The notes under the pieces are model-generated. The model did not search any database. It was not told the origin of the DNA and saw only the letters and a list, made by a program, of their open reading frames with translations. The translations under genes and the position numbers were made by a program. DNA of 64,000 nt from G965197555 sp965197555 (GTDB lineage: Bacteria > Chloroflexota > Dehalococcoidia > Lucifugimonadales > UBA3495): the NCBI GenBank assembly GCA_965197555.1, contig OZ240213.1, positions 2,728,001 through 2,792,000 of the forward strand. Direction: 5' to 3'. This document shows positions 1 through 7,050 of this stretch, one piece after another. How positions within the stretch are numbered: the stretch's first letter is position 1; each line of letters opens with the position of its first letter.

Positions 1-71
1 AATACCACCGCCGGACCGTCCCCATGGGACTCATAGTAGAGCTCTATCCCGTTGATCGGAGCTTTAGGCAT
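1..71 (-). CDS. alpha/beta hydrolase, N-terminal fragment (runs off window)
   Basis: Only the first 23 codons lie in the window. The reading starts at an ATG whose complement is at 69-71, with a GAGGTG ribosome binding site about 4 bases upstream. The peptide has the typical opening of an alpha/beta hydrolase: a short strand, then N-G-I-E-L-Y-Y-E, then H-G-D-G-P-A-V-V just before the expected oxyanion strand. The catalytic residues lie outside the window. The gene is divergent from the gene at 313; the roughly 240 bases between them would hold both promoters. The family call rests on the N-terminal pattern alone and the substrate cannot be inferred. Confidence 0.6.
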   Translation of the reverse strand, partial: MPKAPINGIELYYESHGDGPAVV

Positions 72-312
72 CTTCCACCTCGATGACACGCCAAATAGCA
101 AATTTCTTTAAGGTTATATGGAACTCATTGTACACCGTTGCCGAGTCTATTCACCTTAACCCTCCTGCCACTGATCGCAATCTGCTTTGCCTACTAATGC
201 CGGTTCCGCGGAATTGACGGGCGCTAGCCCGTGTGTTGCAATGATCGAAACCCCTGAATCAAGCTTGGGCGTAATAAGCTCGGCGGTCATCTTCTCCGCA
301 GGAGGACATCAA

Positions 313-843
313 ATGGCCCGCATTCCTTCGGTGCTTTTGGAACATCTGTCACCTGCTTTACAGCCAGCGTTTAAGCGCGCGGCGACGGCTGAGTCGGGTC
401 TGGCGGCAACCCTAAAGGCCCTCTTTGTTAGCCCAATTATGGCGGAGCGTCTGGTGGAGTTGGACCAAACCCTGCGATTGGGAGTGGGGGTGGAGTCTTG
501 GATCAGGGTCATCGTAGCATTGACCGTTGCCCACGAGCGGGAGAGCCGGTTGCTGTGGGACGCCCTTGAGGCGCAAGCCGCAGGGGAAGGGGTCAGGGAT
601 GCAGTAGTCCAAGCTATCGACAACGACTCCGCCCGCAAAGGACTGCTTCCCAAGGAAAGTGTCTGGGTACAGTTCGCGCAAGAGGTATTGAGGGGCCAAA
701 CCCGCGACTCTACGTGGGCGGCGGTTACCCATCTTGTGGGGGACACTGGTGCGGTGGAATTGGCCGTTCTGGTGTGCTACTACGAGATGATGGCCCGGCT
801 CACGTCCTGCTTCGGCGTAGGGGCCGACAAGAGTGACCCATAG
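313..843 (+). CDS. AhpD/carboxymuconolactone-decarboxylase-like helical protein
   Basis: A 176-residue, all-helical protein. I start it at the ATG at 313 because GGAGG stands at 301-305; the open frame extends upstream to 187, but that stretch has no ribosome binding site and reads poorly. A central segment (residues about 45-75, with L-G-V-G-V-E-S-W and V-A-H-E-R-E-S) resembles the helical core of AhpD-like/carboxymuconolactone decarboxylase proteins, which include peroxidase-linked disulfide reductases and decarboxylases. The CxxC-H motif of the redox-active AhpD members is absent: no cysteine pair is visible, only isolated Cys near the C-terminus. A redox role is therefore unlikely and the function is open. 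It converges on tenA, with about 100 bases between the two ends. Confidence 0.5.
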   Translation: MARIPSVLLEHLSPALQPAFKRAATAESGLAATLKALFVSPIMAERLVELDQTLRLGVGVESWIRVIVALTVAHERESRLLWDALEAQAAGEGVRDAVVQAIDNDSARKGLLPKESVWVQFAQEVLRGQTRDSTWAAVTHLVGDTGAVELAVLVCYYEMMARLTSCFGVGADKSDP

Positions 844-947
844 TCCATCGGATCATCGGTCATTACAAATGGTCTGCAAGCCTCTCTTGAGCCGGCCTCC
901 GGACTATCGGGCTGATGGCTGGTCGCTAAGGGCTGACCGCCACCCAG

Positions 948-1601
948 CTACACCGGCCACTGCTCCTGGTTGAAAGCCATCTCCCAAAACATGTGCTCAT
1001 AGCGGCTACTGGTCAGGAATACTTCCCGCATGGTTTGGAGCTGTTGGGCGCTGGCGTCTTGGGCGATCCCATCAACGAACCCTCGCCAGGCGTTCACGCT
1101 GTCTTGTAGGCCCCCGGCGACGTAGAAAGCCGTCCATTGGCCGTACAAGGGGTGCTCGGACTGTCCAATCTCGTGCCTCAACTCGTGATAAGTCCACGGG
1201 CAGGGTAACAATGCCGCTGCGGTGGGGCCCAACCCATGGAGTGAGGCAGTGGTCAACATGTGGTTGACATAAGCTGTATTTGTCGGCGACCGGCCTATGA
1301 CCTGAATCTCAGCCGCTGATAGTCCGACCTCCCCGAGCATCTTAGAGTGAAGAGGCCGCTCTATGGGGGTCAAGGCCCGCCGAAACAGGTCTTCCAGGGT
1401 CTGCGAGTCCGGGGACTTGGCCATGGCCATCGCGACGCAACGGGCGAATCCCTCAAGATAAAGATAGTCCTGCGCCAGGTAGTAGCGAAACTTCTCCAAG
1501 GGAAGGGTACCGTCCTTGATCTGACTGAGGAACGGATGCGCGAATATCCGGTCCCAGATGGGCTTCGCTTCCGCTCGCAGTTGCTCGGTGAAACTGTCCA
1601 T
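948..1601 (-). CDS. tenA: TenA family aminopyrimidine aminohydrolase (thiaminase II)
   Basis: 217 residues, the normal TenA length. TenA hydrolyses 4-amino-5-aminomethyl-2-methylpyrimidine from degraded thiamine to the hydroxymethyl form, feeding cytoplasmic thiamine salvage. The family's active-site residues are visible: Asp45 and Tyr48 in A-Q-D-Y-L-Y-L, the catalytic Cys134 and Tyr138 in L-P-C-P-W-T-Y, and a glutamate near the C-terminus in S-R-Y-E-H-M-F-W (Glu202). No other thiamine gene is nearby. It is the last gene of a minus-strand run behind the acyl-CoA synthetase (65 bases upstream), so it may be cotranscribed with it. The TenA/PQQC/HO-like fold is certain; the precise substrate is inferred from the conserved Cys. 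Confidence 0.9.
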   Translation of the reverse strand: MDSFTEQLRAEAKPIWDRIFAHPFLSQIKDGTLPLEKFRYYLAQDYLYLEGFARCVAMAMAKSPDSQTLEDLFRRALTPIERPLHSKMLGEVGLSAAEIQVIGRSPTNTAYVNHMLTTASLHGLGPTAAALLPCPWTYHELRHEIGQSEHPLYGQWTAFYVAGGLQDSVNAWRGFVDGIAQDASAQQLQTMREVFLTSSRYEHMFWEMAFNQEQWPV

Positions 1602-1666
1602 TCATCCTTATAGGCCCGGTTGGATATTGCTTATGAACGAGGAATCGAGTTGCCAATACCCGGGTC

Positions 1667-3328
1667 TCAGTCCGTTTCGCTCTGGGCGACCTTCTCTTGC
1701 TCCGACCCGCGTAGCTCGACGCGCCGGATCTTGCCGCTAATGGTCTTTGGCAGCTCGGAGACGAAGTCTATGGCCCGGGGATATTTGTAGGGCGCCGTAG
1801 TGTTGCGGACATGTTCTTGGAGACTCAGGACCAGCTCATCGGAGCCTACGTAGCCGGGTTTTAGAATCACGAACGCTTTGACGATGTCTCCCCGCACAGG
1901 ATCGGGGCTGGCCACCACGGCGGATTCGGCCACGGCCGGATGCTCTATGAGGGCGCTCTCCACCTCGAAGGGGCCGATACGATAACCGGCGGAAATTATT
2001 ACGTCATCGGCCCGGCCCACAAACCAGTAATAGCCCTCCTCGTCCTTGTAGGCCTTGTCCCCAGTCATGTACCAGTCCCCCACGTGACAGCGGGCCATGG
2101 CTTCGGGATCCTTCCAGTACTCCTGAAACATCCCGACCGGGCGGTCAGGCTTGATCTTGACGCCGATCTGCCCTTCCTCTCCCGGGGGCAACTCGTGCCC
2201 GTCATCGTCCACAATGCCAATCTGGAACCCGGGCATCGGCCTCCCCATGGAGCCTGGCTTGACCGGAAGGCACCGGAAATTAGCGACCAGTAGCACCGTC
2301 TCCGTTTGGCCGTAACCGTCGTAAATGGTCAACCCGGTGCCGTCCTCCCATTTCTTCATTACCTCTGGATTCAGAGGCTCACCGGCACCGGTGCAGTGAC
2401 GCAGATTTCGTAGATCGTACTGGGTGAGGTCTTCCAACACCAGCATTCGAAAGGCCGTGGGGGGAGCGCAGAAGGAGGTAACCCCGAATTCGCTCAATAT
2501 TCTTAGCGTCAACTGAGAATCGAAGCGGCCTCGTGCGTCGTGCTGCATAATGGCCGCTCCCTGAGTCCACTGGCCGAAGAGTTTGCCGTATGCTGCCTTA
2601 GCCCAGCCAGTGTCGGAAATTGCCCAATGAAGGTCCGTTGGCTTCAGGTCGTGCCAGTACTTGGCCGTGAGCACGTGAGCCAGACCGTAAGACGCCTGGG
2701 TATGGAGCACCATCTTAGGGTAGCCCACCGTTCCCGAAGTGAAATAAATCAGCAAGGGATCATCGCTGCGCGTCGGCTCCACGTCTTCCAGCACCGGTGA
2801 TGCCCCGGCCATTTGCTCATCGTAGGAAACCCACCCTCTCTTGGCATCGCCCACCATGAGGAGGGACTTCAGCGACGGACACTCGGCGGCGGCCTCTTCG
2901 ACCTTGGCGGAGTTTTCCAGGTCGGTGATGGCCAATACCGCCTCGGATTGTTGTATTCGGTACTCGATATCCTTGGGCGTGCAAAGAGTAGTGGCCGGCA
3001 TCGGCACCACACCGAGCTTGATCATTCCCAGGAGGGCGGCATACCACTGAGGAATTCTGGGTAGCATGAGGAAAACCCTGTCACCCTTGCCGATCCCCAT
3101 GTGCCGCAACACGTGGGCGAACTTGTTGGAGGCGACTTTCAGGTCCCAAAAGGAATGCTGTTGCGCTTTTTCGCCGGAGGGCTCCACTGAAATCAACGCC
3201 AGCTTGGTCCGGTCTTCAGCCCAACGGTCCATTACGTCGAAGCCAAAGTTGAAATATTCCGGTACCTCAAGGCGGAAATCCTTGTAGGTCTCCTGATAGT
3301 CCTGCATGTTGGGGGTCAGGTCAGGCAT
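1667..3328 (-). CDS. acyl-CoA synthetase (AMP-forming, medium-chain ACSM-like)
   Basis: About 553 residues of the ANL adenylating superfamily, which activates a carboxylic acid to acyl-AMP and then acyl-CoA. Diagnostic motifs appear in order: the phosphate-binding loop Y-F-T-S-G-T-V-G-Y-P-K, the adenine motif Y-D-G-Y-G-Q-T-E-T, the hinge region with G-R-A-D-D-V-I-I-S-A-G-Y-R-I-G-P-F-E-V-E, and the catalytic lysine in P-K-T-I-S-G-K-I-R-R near the C-terminus. The overall pattern (F-N-F-G-F-D near the start, D-T-G-W-A-K) fits medium-chain or benzoate-type synthetases. Two adjacent ATGs follow GGAGG; I chose the second (3328), which gives 5-base spacing. An upstream in-frame ATG at 3361 has no binding site. 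The gene lies downstream of a crotonase and two CoA-transferases on the same strand, suggesting an acyl-CoA degradation operon. The acid substrate is unknown. Confidence 0.9.
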   Translation of the reverse strand: MPDLTPNMQDYQETYKDFRLEVPEYFNFGFDVMDRWAEDRTKLALISVEPSGEKAQQHSFWDLKVASNKFAHVLRHMGIGKGDRVFLMLPRIPQWYAALLGMIKLGVVPMPATTLCTPKDIEYRIQQSEAVLAITDLENSAKVEEAAAECPSLKSLLMVGDAKRGWVSYDEQMAGASPVLEDVEPTRSDDPLLIYFTSGTVGYPKMVLHTQASYGLAHVLTAKYWHDLKPTDLHWAISDTGWAKAAYGKLFGQWTQGAAIMQHDARGRFDSQLTLRILSEFGVTSFCAPPTAFRMLVLEDLTQYDLRNLRHCTGAGEPLNPEVMKKWEDGTGLTIYDGYGQTETVLLVANFRCLPVKPGSMGRPMPGFQIGIVDDDGHELPPGEEGQIGVKIKPDRPVGMFQEYWKDPEAMARCHVGDWYMTGDKAYKDEEGYYWFVGRADDVIISAGYRIGPFEVESALIEHPAVAESAVVASPDPVRGDIVKAFVILKPGYVGSDELVLSLQEHVRNTTAPYKYPRAIDFVSELPKTISGKIRRVELRGSEQEKVAQSETD

Positions 3329-3405
3329 CATTTCCTCCGCGGAAAGGGTTGCTTCTAGCATATTCTACAACCCGCAGTATCTCGGCGGAAGCTCGCGACT
3401 GAATA

Positions 3406-3495
3406 TCGGCATGATTCGAACCGGCATGATTCGAACCGGCATGATTCGAACCGGCATGATTCGAACCGGCATGATTCGAACCGGCATGATTCGAA
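3406..3495. repeat. tandem repeat, 6 x 15 bp
   Basis: Six head-to-tail copies of a 15-bp unit, CCGGCATGATTCGAA; the first copy has T at position 1. Each unit contains the palindrome TTCGAA. The array lies in the gap between the 3' end of the frameshifted crotonase and the start of the acyl-CoA synthetase, about 80 bases upstream of the synthetase start. It could be open in several frames but has no gene-like context. Confidence 0.95.
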
Positions 3496-3525
3496 GGAGA
3501 AGGGGGCTGGAGATGGCGCGGCAGG

Positions 3526-4328
3526 TTAACGCTCCGCCGCCGAAGGGAAGTTGGCCGGACGTTTTTCCCGTACTGCGGCCAACCCTTCTTTGACGTCTTC
3601 TCCAAAGAAACCCATCATCTCCAGGGCCAAGGAGTAATCGAAAGCGGTGTGGCAAGCCATCCGCAGCCACTGATTAAGGGCCTGCTTGGTCCCTCTAATG
3701 GCTGGCTGAGGTCCCTGGGCCAGCTTGTGCGCCACCTCCATTGCCTTCGGCATCAACTCCTCATGGGGCACAACCTTGCTGACCAAGCCAATACGCTCAG
3801 CCTCCTTCCCATCGAGGAAGTCGCAGGTCAAGAGGTAGTACTTGGCTTTGGCCATGCTGAGCAGCAGCGGCCATATGGCTGCGGCGTGGTCGCCAGCTGC
3901 GACACCCAGCCTGATGTGTCCGTCGGTGAAACGGGCACTTTCAGACGCTATGGAGATATCGGCCATCAAGGCTACGGCCAAGCCGGCGCCCACCGCCACC
4001 CCGTTAATGGCCGAGATTACGGGCTTCTCCAGATTGATCATGCCGTAAACGATGTCCGAAGCCTCTTTCATAGTGCTGGCGGTTATTTCCGGGTTGCCGA
4101 TGGCTTCTCGATCATGTCAAAGTCGCCTCCCGCTGAGAAAGCGTTGCCCGCACCGGTAACCACTGCCACCCTAACTTCTGGGTCCCGACCCAGGTCACCC
4201 CATATCCGGGTCAGCTCGTTGTGCATGCCAAAATTGGTGGCGTTTAACGCTTCCGGGCGGTTGAGGGTCAGCAGCGCCACCCCGTCTTCTACCTCTATCA
4301 GAATGAATTCATAGGATGAATAGTCCAC
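3526..4328 (-). pseudogene. enoyl-CoA hydratase/isomerase family protein, broken by a frameshift
   Basis: A crotonase-fold gene split across two frames. The first part (81 codons from 4328) holds the N-terminal strand set and the oxyanion-hole motif A-F-S-A-G-G-D-F-D-M. The second part (in frame to the stop at 3526) holds V-I-S-A-I-N-G-V-A-V-G-A-G and the C-terminal helices. The reading must change frame near 4085-4110: the first frame ends at a TAA at 4083, while the next frame continues with N-P-E-I-T-A-S-T before M-K-E-A-S. A one-base deletion in the TCGGCAACC stretch explains this. The usual catalytic glutamates of hydratases are not visible (D-G-H where Q-P-E is expected), so even an intact version is probably not a classical hydratase. 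A GAGG site precedes the start. It lies in a CoA-transferase/acyl-CoA synthetase operon. An assembly error is possible. Confidence 0.85.
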
Positions 4329-4382
4329 GATGGCCTCCTCGTAGATGGACGCATTCAGGGATCAGCTAGAAAACTGATCGTC

Positions 4383-5606
4383 TCAATACACTACTCCTTG
4401 CTCCGCCAGCCGGGTCAATTCAGAGTCGGCCATCCCTAAAAGCTCGCCGAATACGTAGGAGTTGTCTTCGCCGATGTTACGGTACTCGCCAAATTCCATG
4501 GGAGTCTTCGATAAGCGGACCGGTGTGTGCCAGGCCACCCCCTGGCCCTGTTTCCACTCCGAGGCTACCTTACCGCGCTCCGCCTCGAAATAGCGAGTGG
4601 GCTTGTAAAAACCCCGTGCGTGTAAGTGGGCGCTGGTATACAGGTCCTCTCCTTGGGACACGATGCTGGCCGGCACCCCGGCACCTTGTAGCTTCTCCAT
4701 GATGTCCTCAGCATTGAGCTGCCTGGTCCATTGGCTGATCAACTGGTCCAGCTCTGTCTGGTTATGAGACCGGTGCAGAAAGCTTGCGAACCTGGGATCT
4801 TCGCTCCAAGTAGGTTGGCCCATTACCCGGCAGAGAGCATTCCATTCATCATCGCTAAAGACGGCGATGGCGCAATACCTCCCGTCTCCCAAGCAGGGGT
4901 ACACCCCGTGGGGCGCAGCGCCGGTATCCCGGTTGCCCATGCGGTCCGGCAGTCGGCCGCTGAGTTGGTAATCCAAGATAGCCGGGCCTGCCGTGACGGC
5001 GCCCGTTTGAAATATGGATGACTCTATAGCCACTGGCTCACCGGTCATTCGTCGGCGAAGCAAGGCGCCAATAATGGCGCTGGGTTGGAGCACGCCTGTG
5101 TGGTAGTCCGAATAGGAGGTGTTGACCGCCACCGGTGGCTCGTTCTCCTCCCCGCTCATCAACGACACCCCGGACATGTGTTGCACCAGAATCCCGTAAG
5201 ACTTGTAAGTGTAGTAGGGTCCGTGGCCCCCAAGGCCGGTCTGCCACATGAGTATGATATCGGGGCGAGCAGCTCTCACCTCCGGGAAGTCCACGCCCCA
5301 CCTGGATAAGATATTGCGACGGAAATTGGTCATGAATACGTCGCTTACCTTGATTAGCTCCAATAGGAGTTCCTTGCCTCGGCCGGTCCTCACATCCAGC
5401 GTGATCCGTTTCTTCAATCGTTGGTAGTCGGGTTGTCCGGCGCCTCGAGACCACGCCGGGATGAAAGCCATTTCGTCCAGGACCTTGTTGGTCTCGACCT
5501 TGATGATCTCGGCCCCTAATGAGGCCAGGATACGGCCGGTCAAGGGAAGAGCGACGTAGGGACCCAGTTCGACGACCCTTACCCCGGCTAGAGCTTTGCT
5601 GGTCAT
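4383..5606 (-). CDS. CaiB/BaiF family CoA-transferase, Asp-containing subunit
   Basis: 407 residues of the class III CoA-transferase family, which moves CoA between acyl groups through an aspartyl-CoA intermediate. The N-terminal Rossmann segment reads L-A-G-V-R-V-V-E-L-G-P-Y-V-A-L-P and then G-A-E-I-I-K-V-E. The expected nucleophile is present as Asp in T-S-Y-S-D-Y-H-T-G, aligned to Asp169 of formyl-CoA transferase. The start has GGAGAAGG 2-3 bases upstream. It lies 25 bases downstream of another CaiB/BaiF gene (5632-6912) that lacks this Asp, so the two probably form a heteromer. The crotonase and acyl-CoA synthetase follow on the same strand. The substrate cannot be told from sequence. Confidence 0.92.
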   Translation of the reverse strand: MTSKALAGVRVVELGPYVALPLTGRILASLGAEIIKVETNKVLDEMAFIPAWSRGAGQPDYQRLKKRITLDVRTGRGKELLLELIKVSDVFMTNFRRNILSRWGVDFPEVRAARPDIILMWQTGLGGHGPYYTYKSYGILVQHMSGVSLMSGEENEPPVAVNTSYSDYHTGVLQPSAIIGALLRRRMTGEPVAIESSIFQTGAVTAGPAILDYQLSGRLPDRMGNRDTGAAPHGVYPCLGDGRYCAIAVFSDDEWNALCRVMGQPTWSEDPRFASFLHRSHNQTELDQLISQWTRQLNAEDIMEKLQGAGVPASIVSQGEDLYTSAHLHARGFYKPTRYFEAERGKVASEWKQGQGVAWHTPVRLSKTPMEFGEYRNIGEDNSYVFGELLGMADSELTRLAEQGVVY

Positions 5607-5631
5607 CCTTCTCCTTCGTGTTGGCGCACAG

Positions 5632-6912
5632 CTAGACGATACCGTTGGCTCTCATGAACACCAACTCCTCTCGGGTGTAGCCCAATTCGCCGCAGTAGAT
5701 GGCATCATTGTCCTGCCCTATGCGGGGAGCTGGTTGGGAAGAGGGCTGTACCTCGTCGCTGTTGATGATTCCCAAGGGGTACTTGAGGCGCCCGAGCTGG
5801 GGATGCTCGACCTCGGTCCAGGAGCGGCTGGCGTCCAACTGGGGGTCTTGTATCAAGTCGGCTACATTGTTTACCGGAAGAAATACCAGATTGCGCCGTT
5901 GGCCCTCGTGAAATAGCTCCTCCGCAGTGAAGCGGGTAGAAAAATCGATGAAGATCGCGGTGATCAGGTCGATGTGGGGTGCACGCTCTTGGTTTCCTCC
6001 CTTGTATTGCTCTCTCAACACTTCCTCGTTCCCCGTAACCTCATAGATCCACTCGGCCAGCGCATCCCATTCCCTGGGAGTAATTATCCCCGCCGATATC
6101 CATCCGTCCCGGCAGGGAAAAGCGCCCAACGGTATCACCAAGGTTGAGTTGGTACCGACCCGCGTGACGTTCTGGCCCAGTTGCATCCAGGCCAGCGCCG
6201 GATGAGCATCGGTGTAGTAAGTGATAAGCGCCTCCTGGAGAGACACGTCTATATATTGCCCCTCCCCCGATAGCATGTCCCGGTAGTACAGCGCGGCGAG
6301 AACCGCAGCCGAGGCGTACTGGGCCCCTGGGAAATGGGAGTGCTCGTTGCCTTGGCGCATCGGAGGACCGTCGGGGTCGCCCGTGATCTGCATATAGCCG
6401 CTGGCTGCCATGGTGATCAAGTCCGATGCCTTGAAGTCCTTCCAGGGTCCGGTTTGACCGAAGGGAGTTATGGAGGCCATAACCAACCCCGGGTTGTTCT
6501 GGGTCAAGTTGTCGTAGTCCAGTCCCAGGCTTCGCAGATAGCCGACGGGAAAGGACTCGATCACGACATCAGCGCCGCTGACGAGCCGCTTGAATATGGT
6601 GCCACCCAACGCGGACTCCAGATTGAGGGTAACGGACCGCTTGTTGGTGTTGTAATAAGCGAAGTAAATGCTGCCTTCGGACTTTGGTTCATCGCCAAGG
6701 AAGGGGCCCTTGGCTCGACCGCTGCTGCCGGCCAGTGGCTCAACCATGACCACGTCCGCACCGTAGTCGGCGAGCACCTTGGTGCAAAACACTCCGGCGG
6801 GACCGGTGAGGTCCAATACGCGGTAGGGCGGAAGGAGGCTGCCTAAGGCAGGCGGTTGAGGTGGCATCGTAACCCCGGCGACGGTTGTGGTAGGCCGTCG
6901 GGATGTCCCCAT
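5632..6912 (-). CDS. CaiB/BaiF family CoA-transferase, subunit with His in place of the catalytic Asp
   Basis: 426 residues with the CaiB/BaiF N-terminal core (P-Y-R-V-L-D-L-T-G-P-A-G, then G-A-D-V-V-M-V-E-P) and the C-terminal G-E-G-Q-Y-I-D-V-S-L-Q-E-A region. Where the family has the Asp nucleophile, this protein reads E-H-S-H-F-P-G-A-Q-Y-A, with His at the aligned position. It is the upstream partner of the Asp-containing gene at 4383-5606. A second pair at 45418-47897 has the same order and the same difference. The start is uncertain: ATG at 6912 and an internal ATG 15 codons later both lack a strong ribosome binding site. It is probably the first gene of the operon running down to tenA. 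Confidence 0.9.
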   Translation of the reverse strand: MGTSRRPTTTVAGVTMPPQPPALGSLLPPYRVLDLTGPAGVFCTKVLADYGADVVMVEPLAGSSGRAKGPFLGDEPKSEGSIYFAYYNTNKRSVTLNLESALGGTIFKRLVSGADVVIESFPVGYLRSLGLDYDNLTQNNPGLVMASITPFGQTGPWKDFKASDLITMAASGYMQITGDPDGPPMRQGNEHSHFPGAQYASAAVLAALYYRDMLSGEGQYIDVSLQEALITYYTDAHPALAWMQLGQNVTRVGTNSTLVIPLGAFPCRDGWISAGIITPREWDALAEWIYEVTGNEEVLREQYKGGNQERAPHIDLITAIFIDFSTRFTAEELFHEGQRRNLVFLPVNNVADLIQDPQLDASRSWTEVEHPQLGRLKYPLGIINSDEVQPSSQPAPRIGQDNDAIYCGELGYTREELVFMRANGIV

Positions 6913-7050
6913 CGACCTAGGGGCGGATTGTAATGGGACACCCCTGGGCAGTCAAGGACATGCTGCCGTGCCAAGGGTATCCCGGGAAGTTAGGGGTCGT
7001 TTTCATCCGATCCGATGTCACATGGTCTTCCACCTTCAACACCACTAGCG

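Noticed and set aside
187..312. Upstream extension of the gene at 313
   Set aside because: No ribosome binding site and poor composition; GGAGG at 301-305 fixes the start at 313.
3365..3670. Frames across the 6 x 15 bp array giving a repetitive peptide
   Set aside because: The unit length is a multiple of three, so any frame is kept open; no start signal, and it overlaps the crotonase.
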